Source of the DNA: Pleomorphovibrio marinus
GTDB lineage: Bacteria > Bacteroidota > Bacteroidia > Cytophagales > Cyclobacteriaceae
Length of the DNA stretch: 64,000 bases
Assembly (NCBI RefSeq): GCF_003347495.1
Contig: NZ_QCXY01000001.1
Location: 434,001 to 498,000, forward strand
Direction: 5' to 3'
Positions 36,133-45,170 of this stretch are shown here, one piece after another (position 1 is the first letter of the stretch; the number at the start of each line of letters is the position of its first letter). The translations under genes and the position numbers were made by a program. The notes beneath the pieces are model-generated. The model did no database searches. It was not told the origin of the DNA and saw only the letters and a list, made by a program, of their open reading frames with translations.

Positions 36133-37611
36133 TTACATTTTGGCCGAATAGTTTGGAGCTTCCCTGGTGATGCTTATATCATGGGGATGGGACTCCCGAA
36201 CACCGGCAGCAGTGATTTTCACAAATTTACCATTGACCTTCAAGTCCGAGATGGTGGGGGTTCCGCAATAGCCCATGCCAGCCTGAAGCCCTCCTACCAT
36301 TTGGTAAAGTACTTCGGAAACCATGCCTTTAAAAGCCACTCTTCCCACTATGCCTTCGGGCACCAGTTTTTTGATATTGTCCTCGGCATCTTGAAAATAC
36401 CGGTCTTTGGACCCAGATTCCATAGCATCCAAAGAGCCCATTCCCCTGTAGGACTTAAACTTCCTACCTTCAAAAATAATGATTTCGCCTGGAGCCTCTT
36501 CGGTACCTGCCAGCAATGACCCTATCATGACTGAATCCGCACCAGCCGCCAAAGCTTTGACCACGTCGCCGGAATATCGTATTCCCCCATCGGCTATCAC
36601 ACAGACATCCCTGTCCTTAAGGGCCTGGGCACATTCAAAAACTGCTGAGAGCTGAGGCACTCCCACTCCAGCAATAACCCGGGTGGTGCATATGCTGCCC
36701 GGACCGACTCCCACCTTCACTGCATCAGCTCCTGCATCAGCCAAAGCAATAGCAGCCTCTGGGGTGGCTATATTCCCCACTATTATGGCCAAATCCGGAA
36801 AAGCTTCTTTAATTTTTTTGCACCCTTCAATTACCCCCTTGGAGTGACCGTGCGCAGTGTCTATGGAGATAACGTCTACTCCCGCGTTTTTGAGTGCTTC
36901 CACCCTTTCCACTATATCTGCCGTAACCCCTACAGCAGCACCTACCCGTAGTCTGCCATATTCATCTTTGCATGCATGGGGTTTGTCCTTTCTCTTGAGT
37001 ATATCCTTGTAGGTGATCAGTCCGGTAAGCTTGTAGTCTTCATCTACAATGGGAAGCTTTTCAATCTTGTACTCTTGCAATATCTCTTCGGCATGTTCAA
37101 GGCTGATGCCCGCCTTTGCGGTAATGAGGTTATGAGTGGTCATGATCTCCTTGATAGGCCGGTTGAGATCTTTGATAAACCTCAAATCCCTGTTAGTGAT
37201 AATACCTTTCAAGAATCGGTCTTTGTCCACTACAGGTATCCCACCAATGTTGTATTCCTTCATGATTTCCTCGGCATCTTTCACCTTAGCCTCTATATCC
37301 AGGGTAATGGGATCGAGGATCATACCACTTTGAGAGCGCTTTACCTTTCTGACCTGGGCAGCCTGCTTCTCTATTGGCATATTCTTGTGGATAAATCCCA
37401 AGCCTCCCTCTAGGGCAATTGCTATGGCCAGTTCCGCTTCTGTCACTGTGTCCATGGCGGCAGAAACCAGGGGAATGTCCAGCTTAATGTTTTTGGTAAG
37501 GTAAGAAGAGGTATCGGTGTTGCGTGGCAATACTTCAGAGTATCCCGGCACAAGAAGCACGTCGTCGTAGGTAAGTGCTTCGTAAATAAACTTATCAGCG
37601 TTTGGATTCAT
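36133..37611 (-). CDS. guaB: Inosine-5'-monophosphate dehydrogenase
   Basis: A 492-residue enzyme of standard length that oxidises IMP to XMP with NAD+, the first committed step to GMP. The TIM barrel is split by two CBS domains (about 95-210). The catalytic loop GPGSICTT has Cys308, preceded by the phosphate-binding region and followed by [10 protein letters not shown] and a flap with [16 protein letters not shown]. It is monocistronic as far as seen, with its own promoter candidate at 37643-37674 and a terminator at 36051. Confidence 0.97.
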   Translation of the reverse strand: MNPNADKFIYEALTYDDVLLVPGYSEVLPRNTDTSSYLTKNIKLDIPLVSAAMDTVTEAELAIAIALEGGLGFIHKNMPIEKQAAQVRKVKRSQSGMILDPITLDIEAKVKDAEEIMKEYNIGGIPVVDKDRFLKGIITNRDLRFIKDLNRPIKEIMTTHNLITAKAGISLEHAEEILQEYKIEKLPIVDEDYKLTGLITYKDILKRKDKPHACKDEYGRLRVGAAVGVTADIVERVEALKNAGVDVISIDTAHGHSKGVIEGCKKIKEAFPDLAIIVGNIATPEAAIALADAGADAVKVGVGPGSICTTRVIAGVGVPQLSAVFECAQALKDRDVCVIADGGIRYSGDVVKALAAGADSVMIGSLLAGTEEAPGEIIIFEGRKFKSYRGMGSLDAMESGSKDRYFQDAEDNIKKLVPEGIVGRVAFKGMVSEVLYQMVGGLQAGMGYCGTPTISDLKVNGKFVKITAAGVRESHPHDISITREAPNYSAKM

Positions 37612-37642
37612 GGCAAATGGTTTAGTAACCGTATTTGCCCGT

Positions 37643-37674
37643 CAAAGATACAAAGTATTATCTATATGAATCAA
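37643..37674 (-). promoter_or_regulatory. Candidate Bacteroidota promoter for guaB
   Basis: On the minus strand TATCTTTG (37643-37650) matches the -7 consensus TAnnTTTG, and a TTG at 37672-37674 lies 21 bases upstream as a -33 element. Transcription would begin about 25 bases before the guaB start. Confidence 0.5.
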
Positions 37675-37806
37675 CAAATTCATCGAAGTGTCGTGAAATT
37701 TTCTTCTTTTCACCCTCTTGGTATAAAATTATATTTTGACAACTGCTGCCATTCTAAATGCTTTTCATTCTCAAATTTCATTCGAAAAACTTCCTTTTAA
37801 ATTAAC

Positions 37807-39003
37807 TTATCCCGCTTTTTGCAGTTTGGCAATATAAAAGCCATCAAACCCACTTTCATGAGCTAAGACCTTCTGTTCTTCTTCCAATGTGAAACCTTTT
37901 CCCGCCTCACTTTCCAAAAACCTATTTACCTGATCTTGGTTCTCCATTGGGAGTATACTACAGGTAGCATAAACTAATATCCCTCCTGGTTTGAGCATGC
38001 GTGAATAATCCCTTAACAAGTCCTCTTGGATTTGCAGGACCTTCTCAAGTTGAGCAGAACTCAATTTCCATTTTGTGTCTGGGTTCCTACGCAAAACCCC
38101 TAACCCCGAACAGGGGGCGTCAATCAAGAGCCTATCCGCACTTTCCTTTAGCCGTTTTATGGTTTTGCTTCCACTGATCTCCCTAGTTTCAATGATGGTA
38201 ATGCCTCCCCGTCTGGCCCTGAGTTTGGTGTTTTTCAGCTTCCATTCCTTTAAGTCCATGGCCAATATTCGGCCTTTGTTTTGCATTAACGCCGCTAGGT
38301 GTAAGGACTTCCCTCCAGCCCCTGCACATGCATCAATTACCCTCATCCCGGGCTCGGGGGCCAATGCCATAGCCACCTTTTGGGAACTTGCGTCCTGAAC
38401 TTCAAAAAATCCCTTTTTGAAATAAGAAGACTTAAAAATATTCTGCCTTTCCTGCAAAACTAAAGCATCGGGATATTCTTTCAACGAATAGGTTTCCACA
38501 CCCTCCTCTAGTAATAGCTTTGCCAACTCTTCCCTGCTGGTCTTTAAGGTGTTTACCCTAAGCACCACTTCAGCCTGTTGATTCTGTGCATGCAGCTCAT
38601 TTTCCCATCTAGCGCCTAGCTGCTGACTGCCAATTTCGTCCAACCAATCCGGAATAGATTCCAAAAGGGCTCTTTCCCTAATCTTGGAAGCTTTTTCCAA
38701 CACCTCCCCTTTGTTGACAGCCTGAAATTCTTTCCAGAAAGGCAGATCATTACCCATCCAAATCCAATAGGAGGCAAATAAATGATAATAATCCTCACTG
38801 GGGCTGATCTCCTTGATAAATCTCCACCACCTTACCATATCATATACAGTCTCCGCTACAAAGCCCCTATCCCTTGCGCCCCACTTAGGGTTTTCTTTAA
38901 AGGTGCGCTCTATAACTTTGTCCGAATAATAGCCCCCTTCAAAAATGGATGCCAGAGATTCTACTACTCCTCTTACTGTATTCGAATGTAATTTATTTAC
39001 CAT
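37807..39003 (-). CDS. RsmB-like rRNA cytosine-5 methyltransferase (NOL1/NOP2/sun)
   Basis: A 398-residue SAM-dependent RNA methyltransferase. I prefer MVNKLHSN at 39003 over the ATG at 39042, which adds a hydrophobic, non-conserved stretch. The N-terminal part (about 1-130) is an NusB-like helical region as in RsmB; the catalytic domain has DACAGAGGKSLHLA, DAPCSGLGVLRRNPD with the TC/PC-loop cysteine, and YATCSILPMENQ with the nucleophile cysteine. It probably methylates a 16S rRNA cytosine. A TATATTTG box at 39025-39032 could be its -7 element. It is divergent from the zinc-ribbon gene. Confidence 0.9.
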   Translation of the reverse strand: MVNKLHSNTVRGVVESLASIFEGGYYSDKVIERTFKENPKWGARDRGFVAETVYDMVRWWRFIKEISPSEDYYHLFASYWIWMGNDLPFWKEFQAVNKGEVLEKASKIRERALLESIPDWLDEIGSQQLGARWENELHAQNQQAEVVLRVNTLKTSREELAKLLLEEGVETYSLKEYPDALVLQERQNIFKSSYFKKGFFEVQDASSQKVAMALAPEPGMRVIDACAGAGGKSLHLAALMQNKGRILAMDLKEWKLKNTKLRARRGGITIIETREISGSKTIKRLKESADRLLIDAPCSGLGVLRRNPDTKWKLSSAQLEKVLQIQEDLLRDYSRMLKPGGILVYATCSILPMENQDQVNRFLESEAGKGFTLEEEQKVLAHESGFDGFYIAKLQKAG

Positions 39004-39134
39004 GTGAGTTTTGAAAAGAAAGCACAAATATAGGAAAATCAATTGGACAGGGTATTATCCCCTTCGGGCTATCTCTCATTTCAATGGGTCACCTGAAAAT
39101 ATCGTTTGGCAGGATTTTGGTATATTGCTTGACT

Positions 39135-39419
39135 ATGGGAGAAAAAAAATGTCCACATTGCGGAGAGTGGTCGAGCTGGAACCAAAACCTTATCGACACT
39201 TGTGATCACTGCGGGAAAACCCTAGGGGGGGTTGACTTGGAATACCAAGAGAGAAGAGAAGCTCAAAAACAGGCAAACAAAGAGCAGTGGATTTTTTATA
39301 TCAAGGAAACAGATAGCGAGTTTGTGAAGACAGTGAAGAAAGTGGGAAATTTCTTTTATACCGTATATATTTCCATCATAACCTTCATTGCTTGGTTGAT
39401 TGCCGCTTTACCTGGATAA
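39135..39419 (+). CDS. Small zinc-ribbon membrane protein
   Basis: A 94-residue protein starting MGEKKCPHCGEW. Cys6, Cys9, Cys23 and Cys26 form a zinc ribbon; a charged helical linker follows and a hydrophobic segment near the C-terminus (about 70-92) probably spans the membrane. An upstream ATG at 39084 would add 17 residues without motif. The stop codon overlaps the next start in TAATG (39417-39421), so the two products are probably made together. The function is unknown. Confidence 0.65.
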   Translation: MGEKKCPHCGEWSSWNQNLIDTCDHCGKTLGGVDLEYQERREAQKQANKEQWIFYIKETDSEFVKTVKKVGNFFYTVYISIITFIAWLIAALPG

Positions 39420-39814
39420 TGACTGTTCTTAAAAACCCTTTCTTTATTTTACCCTGTGTGATTTTTTGGATAAATCAATACTTGGAAAGAGTAGAAAAAA
39501 TCTTTCTTCCCTACATACATAGTTACCTCGACGACCTCATGGCTATGCCTGTAATTTTAGGCGTTACCCTTCAGGTGTACCGTTGGATACACCCTTCAAG
39601 AAATCTTTTCGTTTTCACCAAAACCCAAATTTTTGTAGCATTTATATATATTAGCCTTTTATTTGAGGTAGTGCTGCCATGGTACTCCTCCACCTATATT
39701 CAAGACATCTGGGATGTGGCCTGCTATTTGGCAGGTGCAATTTACTTCCATAAGTTTATCAATATCTCTAGTAATATCGAGCATGGGGTGGGCAACTCAA
39801 AGGGGGATGATTGA
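39419..39814 (+). CDS. Small multi-pass membrane protein
   Basis: A 131-residue protein from the ATG in TAATG at 39419. It has about four hydrophobic segments; the motif LDDLMAMPVILG lies near residue 37. Similar small Bacteroidota proteins are sometimes labelled magnesium-citrate transporter, a name I cannot support from sequence. It is coupled to the zinc-ribbon gene and followed by a degenerate copy of the dispersed element and prmC. Confidence 0.6.
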   Translation: MTVLKNPFFILPCVIFWINQYLERVEKIFLPYIHSYLDDLMAMPVILGVTLQVYRWIHPSRNLFVFTKTQIFVAFIYISLLFEVVLPWYSSTYIQDIWDVACYLAGAIYFHKFINISSNIEHGVGNSKGDD

Positions 39815-39867
39815 CATTGCGGGATTTTCCCGTAGCGAGTTACTCAAATCCCGATAAATATAGAGAT

Positions 39868-39987
39868 TGGGCAGGCTCCCGAATCGAGTCCCCCGAATCA
39901 AGTTCGGGGCAGGCTACCCGCCATACGGTTTACCTGCCGAAGGTAAGGGATTCAGATGTGACCATTGAAAACAATGATAAAAAAATG
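39868..39987 (+). repeat. Dispersed palindromic element, copy C (degenerate)
   Basis: Contains GGCAGGCTCCCGAATCGAG, the hairpin CCCCGAATCAAGTTCGGGG (39891-39909), GGGCAGGCTA and, after a diverged middle, the M1 tail GTGACCATTGAAAACAATG (compare GACCATTGAAAAACAAAT in copy D). It ends in AAAAAAATGAA, where ATG is the preferred prmC start. Confidence 0.65.
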
Positions 39988-40842
39988 AATACTAAGGAGT
40001 TTTTTCAGCAGCAGGTACAGCAACTTTCCTCCTTGATGTACCCTAAGGAAGAAGCAAAGCACCTTGTTTTTTGGTTGCTGGAACATCACCATGGAATCTC
40101 AAGAAAAGACCTTTTAATGGATAGAAAGCTGTTAAAAGATACAACACCCATATTGGAGTCTATAAATGCATTGCTGGAAGGAAAACCCATTCAATATATT
40201 ATTGGCAAAGCCCCCTTTTATGGGAGGGAATTTATCGTGGATGAAAGGGTACTGATTCCGAGAAGAGAAACGGAAGAGCTTGTTTATTGGATCTGTGAGA
40301 ACCATAAAGATCAGGCACCATCCCTGTTGGACATTGGTACTGGTTCCGGATGCATACCCATTACAATTAAGCTGGAACTTCCTCGTGCCAAAGTAAGCGG
40401 GGTGGATATCAGCGAGGAAGCCTTAAGCGTAGCCAGGCAAAATGCAGATAGACTTAACGCAGAAGTCACGTTTTTTTTCGCCGATGCCTTAAATTGGAAT
40501 CTGGACTTATCCACCGAAGTTTCAGTTTTGGTGAGCAACCCTCCTTATGTACGTGTAGGTGAGAAATCACAAATGAAGACGCAAGTGTTAGATCATGAAC
40601 CTGGCCTGGCTCTTTTTGTTGATGATGCCGATCCCCTGGTATTTTACAGGGCGATAGCCAACATAGGAGTGGAGATCCTAAAACCTAATGGTCTTCTCTA
40701 TTTTGAAATCAACGAAGCTTTCGGTAGTCCAATAAAAGTTTTGTTGGAGGAACTAGGTTACGGGGATGTCAAGGTTAGAAAAGACATGCAGGGAAGGGAC
40801 AGAATGGTCCGGGCAACCAACATTAAAAGGCGGGATCTGTAA
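39985..40842 (+). CDS. prmC: Peptide chain release factor N5-glutamine methyltransferase
   Basis: A 285-residue protein that methylates the GGQ glutamine of release factors RF1 and RF2. The start MNTKEFFQQQ at 39985 is chosen because the 58 codons further upstream are a translation of repeat copy C and lack conservation. An N-terminal helical domain (1-85) has PIQYIIGKAPFYGREF; the SAM-binding domain has LLDIGTGSGCIPI and the catalytic NPPYV (about 185-189). Its last 20 bases overlap the convergent gene at 40823. prmC is normally next to prfA or in ribosome-related context; not so here. Confidence 0.93.
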   Translation: MNTKEFFQQQVQQLSSLMYPKEEAKHLVFWLLEHHHGISRKDLLMDRKLLKDTTPILESINALLEGKPIQYIIGKAPFYGREFIVDERVLIPRRETEELVYWICENHKDQAPSLLDIGTGSGCIPITIKLELPRAKVSGVDISEEALSVARQNADRLNAEVTFFFADALNWNLDLSTEVSVLVSNPPYVRVGEKSQMKTQVLDHEPGLALFVDDADPLVFYRAIANIGVEILKPNGLLYFEINEAFGSPIKVLLEELGYGDVKVRKDMQGRDRMVRATNIKRRDL

Positions 40843-41446
40843 ATTCCCCCACCCAAAATGAGTCCGTACCCTTGAAGGAAGTAATTCCCTGCTCCACCTC
40901 TACAAAAGTAGCATATTTAATCGGTAGAAGTTCAGACTTGCCATTATGGCATTTTTCAATAAAGCTGTCTTCCCTGGCATGCAAATGAAGGCTGCTTGCA
41001 GGCCACCACTTACGAAAATGACCATTCTTTGCATGAACATACCTAAGCTGCCCATCCCAAACCACTACGTTACTATCCTGAAACAAAACCTCCATTTCCA
41101 ATAGCTCTTGATGGGAGAAGCCAATGACATTAAGAGCCTCCTGATCCAATCCCCTCAAATAGTGCAAAGCAATTTTCAGTTGTTCTTGCACTCCACTTCC
41201 TTCCACCCTTATACAATGAACCGGCTCTTGGGACCTAATCAGGTCTGTCTGAAGAAATAGGTCTTGCCCCAAAAGAACATCCACCTTTACCCCCCAAGCC
41301 AGTACTTTTTCAATACTGTCTTGATTGCACAGCACCGTTGGGGACCATTCCAATAAACTACTGATTCTGGAAAAAGGGAAATCTTTCAAATCTAGAAAAA
41401 GGATTGCGGGCTCTTGCTGCTCTTTTACAAAATGGTGTGAGGACAT
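40823..41446 (-). CDS. Divergent thiamine-pyrophosphokinase-like protein
   Basis: A 207-residue cytosolic protein from the ATG at 41446 (41506 would add 20 residues). The segment VLCNQDSIEKVLAWGVKVDVLLGQD lines up with the DGG...GIKPDLVIGDFDS region of thiamine pyrophosphokinase, and NVIGFSHQELLEMEVL with a later part of the fold. The GDFDS aspartates are not kept in full, so catalytic activity is doubtful. It overlaps prmC at its end by 20 bases. The assignment is tentative. Confidence 0.45.
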   Translation of the reverse strand: MSSHHFVKEQQEPAILFLDLKDFPFSRISSLLEWSPTVLCNQDSIEKVLAWGVKVDVLLGQDLFLQTDLIRSQEPVHCIRVEGSGVQEQLKIALHYLRGLDQEALNVIGFSHQELLEMEVLFQDSNVVVWDGQLRYVHAKNGHFRKWWPASSLHLHAREDSFIEKCHNGKSELLPIKYATFVEVEQGITSFKGTDSFWVGEFTDPAF

Positions 41447-41748
41447 TTGTTTCTTGGTATGTCTTGTAAGAGTAAGGTAAAAGTAAGGATTTTCTGATAA
41501 GCCCAAGAATTAATGAAGGACAGGAGAGGAAAGTCTTAAGGACAAAAAAAAATCAAAAACCAGAATACATGTGCCTATATATTAAAACATTGAAATTCAA
41601 TATTTTATGACATCGAGTAATTTTTTAGCTCATCTAAAATGTATTTTAAATACTCTTTTTTGTTTTTTGTTTAAACTTTTTGTTTTACCTTAGCGTTGAA
41701 GATAGTAAGTTTTTTATTTTTATACTTTGAAATTAAACAGCTAATACA

Positions 41749-42027
41749 ATGTTAAAGTACACTTTCGAAACGAATGATCAGGAGTTGAAGACATGGGTAG
41801 ATCCTGAAACCGGTTCATTGAACGTTCAAATTGACGACGAAACCGTTAACATCCCATACGAGATTGGTGCGGAGATGATCGCAGTACTTAAGCACAAGCA
41901 GTCCATTTATCATGAGTTGGAACGCAAGAAGGAAAGTGCATGGAAGATGTTTTTGGACTTGTTCTCCAAAAGTGAAAGGGGTTCCTCCTACCGGGAGATT
42001 CCAGAGCGAAAATTTAAAGCCGCCTAG
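41749..42027 (+). CDS. Small soluble protein of unknown function
   Basis: A 92-residue charged protein with a beta-rich N-terminal half (TWVDPETGSLNVQIDDE) and a helical C-terminal half (KHKQSIYHELERKKESAWKM). I do not recognise it. It stands alone: 242 bases of very AT-rich DNA upstream, ending in TATACTTTG (a near -7 box) at about 41720-41730, and a strong terminator downstream, which speaks for a real, separately transcribed gene. A palindrome ATTGAAATTCAAT lies at 41589-41601. Confidence 0.6.
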   Translation: MLKYTFETNDQELKTWVDPETGSLNVQIDDETVNIPYEIGAEMIAVLKHKQSIYHELERKKESAWKMFLDLFSKSERGSSYREIPERKFKAA

Positions 42028-42061
42028 ATTTGGGGGATATTCTATCTAAACTAAAAATTAT

Positions 42062-42089
42062 AAACCAGGTAACAAAACCTGGTTTTTTT
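42062..42089. terminator. Rho-independent terminator after the 92-residue gene
   Basis: AAACCAGGT (42062-42070) pairs with ACCTGGTTT (42077-42085), followed by T-run; on the other strand TTTATAATTTTT also follows, so it could serve the lysE gene too. Confidence 0.85.
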
Positions 42090-42252
42090 GGTTTTTGTCC
42101 GCTGTTCCTTTTTTTCCAATTCATTTACAAAATCCTAACCACGTCCTTTAAATTTTTTCGAACCCATAGGGAGAAAACCCAATCGTAGCCTAGGCCCTTC
42201 ACTTTCCAATACCTTTTTAGCACCATTCCCAATGTATACGTACTTTATGGAC

Positions 42253-42882
42253 TTAGGGAAAATTGGTCACTCCAAAGTAAAATAGTCTTATTCCAAAGAA
42301 AAGCAGCAGAACCGCCACGGTTCTGTTCAATCTTTGCATCAGCCTTGGGGTGACATATTTACTTAAGGATTGGGCGACGTAAGCTTTCACCAAGTCCAAA
42401 GAGAAAACCGTGAGAAGAAGGGCCAGATAATAGTTGGCCTTGTCCCAGGCACCAAAACTTTCCTTGAGATTTACGATTCCAGCCACGGAAACCCAAAACA
42501 AAAACACAAAAGGGTTGATTCCGTTAAGCCCCAAGCCTTTAAAAAAACCTTTTCTACGCTTTGTTTTCCGAAACACAACTCCACCAGAATTCGGTCTTGC
42601 TACGTTTCTACCGAAAAAAGAGGCTGAAGCAAAGCCAATTAGAATAATCCCCCCAACCAAACCCAAAACAGACTGAAAGTAAATGCTTCGCGAAAGCCAG
42701 TTTACGCCAAAATGAGTAATCAATACATAGATGCTGTCACTTAGAAGTATTCCAAGTGCCATAAAGACAGAATGGCGAAAACCATTTTCAATGCTATTCT
42801 GAATCAAGGCGAAAAAAACAGGTCCAATAATCAGGGATAGGATCACCCCCATACCTATCCCTTCGAGTAGGGGCCAAACCAT
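42253..42882 (-). CDS. LysE/RhtB-family amino-acid exporter
   Basis: A 209-residue inner-membrane protein with six hydrophobic segments. The start MVWPLLEGIGMG at 42882 is chosen because it gives the family's length and its ATG overlaps the GH3 stop in TAATG. The N-terminal GxxxSLIIGPVFFALIQNSIENG matches the LysE signature. Members export amino acids or homoserine-like compounds. Coupling to the GH3 acyl-amino-acid synthetase gene may mean that it exports the product or excess substrate (inference). Confidence 0.88.
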   Translation of the reverse strand: MVWPLLEGIGMGVILSLIIGPVFFALIQNSIENGFRHSVFMALGILLSDSIYVLITHFGVNWLSRSIYFQSVLGLVGGIILIGFASASFFGRNVARPNSGGVVFRKTKRRKGFFKGLGLNGINPFVFLFWVSVAGIVNLKESFGAWDKANYYLALLLTVFSLDLVKAYVAQSLSKYVTPRLMQRLNRTVAVLLLFFGIRLFYFGVTNFP

Positions 42883-44429
42883 TACAAATATTTTTTTTCC
42901 TTGAGAAATTGTATCCATGAGCTGACTTTAGCACCTTTGAGCACCCTTGGGAATTTGTTTTGTCCCCCTTCTTTTCCTTCCTCACGCATCCACTCATAGA
43001 AAAGTTGTACAGGTAGCGGGGTCAACTTAATCTCCCGAAGTGCGTGTTTTCTCTCCACTGCATAGTCGTCGTTAAGGGTTTTGAGGTTTTCATCTATATC
43101 CTTTCGAAGGACATCGGCATCTACCTCTTGTTCTACTCCTACAAACCAATGATGGCCAAATAAAGAACCATGAGGCACACCAATCACCGTAAACTCCCTA
43201 ATTCCCACATTGCGTGTATCTTCCATCATTTGAATGGCCTTGTTCATATTATCCACCGAAAGATGCTCCCCACAGAGGCTCAGGAAATGCTTGGTCCTCC
43301 CTGTTATTACGATCTCGCTTTCCACTTTGGAAACAAAGCGAATTGTGTCACCAATCATGTAGCGCCAGGCACCTGCACAGGTGGTAATAAGTAGGGCATA
43401 GTCCACGTTTTCCTGTACTTTTTCTATAGGCAGTACCTCACAATCTTGCCTAATCTCCCCATTTTCATCAAAATTCCGGTCATTAAAGGGGACAAACTCA
43501 TAAAAAATGCCGTTGTTGAGTACTAGACGCATGGATTTCCTGTTCGGAAATGCCTGAAATGCCAAAAAGCCCTCACTTGCTAAATACGTTTCGATATAAT
43601 TCAGTGGCCTTTCCAATAATTTTTCGAACCCTTTTTTGTAAGGTTCAAAATACACTCCCCCATGTACGAATATGGTGAGGTTTGGCCAAATTTCATGGAT
43701 GTTTTTAAGCTTGTACCTTTCAATGATCTTTTCCATCAAAATCTGTAGCCAAGCAGGCACGCCCACAATGATGCCTATGTCCCATTTTGGCGCGTTTTCC
43801 ACGATTTGCTCTAGCTTTTCCCCCCAGTTTTTATTTCGGGAGATCTTTTTGCCTGGCTTATAAAAGCGCTGAAACCAAATAGGCAGCCTACCGGCGGTAA
43901 TCCCACTTAGGTCCCCGGAGAAATAGGTCCCATTAAAATCCAGGTCCGTACTGCCCCCAAGCATTAATATCCCTTTACTAAACAGCTTGGCAGAGAGGTC
44001 GTATTTGGAAAGTGTCAGTATTTGCCTGACCCCTGTCCTCCGTATGGCCTTCACCATTTCATTCGTAATGGGAATATATTTGGAGGCACTGCCGGAAGTG
44101 CCGGAGCTTAAGGCAAAATATCGGATCCTCCCTGGCCAGGTTATGTTTTTCTCCCCAGCCTTCAACCTGTGCCACCATTCATTATAAATTTTTTCGTAAT
44201 CATAAATTGGCACTTTACTGGTAAACTCCTCGTAGTAGTCTAGCCCTTCCTCCTTAAAAGCCTCCAAAATTTGTTTGAATCCATATTTCTTGCCCATTTC
44301 AGTTTTCGCAGCTGCTATTAAAAGTTTTTTGAGCAGGGTCTTTTGCAGCTCTTCAGGAGCACTGTATTCTTGTTCCAATGACTCTCTTAATCGGATGCCT
44401 TTTTTTAGTAATGTACCTATTATAGCCAT
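42882..44429 (-). CDS. GH3-family acyl-adenylate amino-acid ligase
   Basis: A 515-residue protein of the GH3 family, first known from plant auxin-responsive genes and part of the adenylate-forming (ANL) superfamily. The ATP-binding motif SSGTSGSASKYIP is near residue 108, then TYLASEGFLAFQ near 285 and YRYMIGD-like WRYMIGDTIRF near 358. Plant enzymes join amino acids to jasmonate or auxin; bacterial substrates are mostly unknown. No signal peptide. Co-translated with the LysE exporter. Confidence 0.9.
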   Translation of the reverse strand: MAIIGTLLKKGIRLRESLEQEYSAPEELQKTLLKKLLIAAAKTEMGKKYGFKQILEAFKEEGLDYYEEFTSKVPIYDYEKIYNEWWHRLKAGEKNITWPGRIRYFALSSGTSGSASKYIPITNEMVKAIRRTGVRQILTLSKYDLSAKLFSKGILMLGGSTDLDFNGTYFSGDLSGITAGRLPIWFQRFYKPGKKISRNKNWGEKLEQIVENAPKWDIGIIVGVPAWLQILMEKIIERYKLKNIHEIWPNLTIFVHGGVYFEPYKKGFEKLLERPLNYIETYLASEGFLAFQAFPNRKSMRLVLNNGIFYEFVPFNDRNFDENGEIRQDCEVLPIEKVQENVDYALLITTCAGAWRYMIGDTIRFVSKVESEIVITGRTKHFLSLCGEHLSVDNMNKAIQMMEDTRNVGIREFTVIGVPHGSLFGHHWFVGVEQEVDADVLRKDIDENLKTLNDDYAVERKHALREIKLTPLPVQLFYEWMREEGKEGGQNKFPRVLKGAKVSSWIQFLKEKKYL

Positions 44430-44495
44430 ATCTTTGTCTTGAAAGTAAAAACAAACCTAAGCGAATTAAACTTCTAATTAGGTAAATTAAAGAGA

Positions 44496-45170
44496 ATGGA
44501 TATAAAAGCAAACCTTGACAGGATAAAATCTTCATTTGAAAACCCCAACTGTTTACTCATTGCCGTGAGCAAGACAAAACCTGAATCGGACATACAAGCT
44601 GCCTATGAAGCGGGTATAAGGGATTTTGGGGAGAACAAAGTCCAGGAACTCACGGATAAGGCTCCCAAACTACCACAGGACATACGTTGGCACATGATTG
44701 GCCACCTACAAAGAAACAAGGTGAAATACATAGCCCCATTTGTACATCTAATTCATGGGGTGGACTCTCTGAGGTTATTGAAGCAAATAAACAAGGAAGG
44801 CAAAAAAATTGACAGGGTGATTCCCTGCTTGCTTCAAATTCATATAGCAGAGGAAGACAGCAAGTTTGGGTTGGACGAAAAAGAGTTAAAGGAAATCCTA
44901 TTAGGGGAGGAGTTGAAGTCCATGAACTTTATTGCCATAAAAGGACTAATGGGAATGGCAACATTCACGGAGGACAATGAGCGTATAAGGCGGGAGTTTA
45001 TCTCTTTAAGAAAGCTAAGAGACGCCTATGCTTCCTCATCCCTTCCCCCCAATACAGAACTCAAAGAATTAAGTATGGGTATGAGTGCGGATTACAAGAT
45101 TGCCATAGAGGAGGGAAGCAGTATGGTTAGAATTGGCAGTGCAATTTTTGGAGAAAGAAACTATGGGTAG
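44496..45170 (+). CDS. YggS-family pyridoxal-phosphate homeostasis protein
   Basis: A 224-residue PLP-binding TIM-barrel protein of the YggS/PROSC family, which buffers free PLP rather than acting as an enzyme. LLIAVSKTKP contains the Schiff-base lysine (Lys26); GIRDFGENKVQEL, WHMIGHLQRNK and LSMGMSADYKIAIEEGSSMVRIGSAIFG are family blocks. First gene of an operon: its stop overlaps the next start by eight bases (ATGGGTAG). Confidence 0.95.
   Translation: MDIKANLDRIKSSFENPNCLLIAVSKTKPESDIQAAYEAGIRDFGENKVQELTDKAPKLPQDIRWHMIGHLQRNKVKYIAPFVHLIHGVDSLRLLKQINKEGKKIDRVIPCLLQIHIAEEDSKFGLDEKELKEILLGEELKSMNFIAIKGLMGMATFTEDNERIRREFISLRKLRDAYASSSLPPNTELKELSMGMSADYKIAIEEGSSMVRIGSAIFGERNYG

Noticed and set aside
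41589-41601. Palindrome ATTGAAATTCAAT upstream of the 92-residue gene as an operator
   Set aside because: Short palindromes of A and T are expected by chance in this AT-rich stretch, and no second copy or regulator is nearby.
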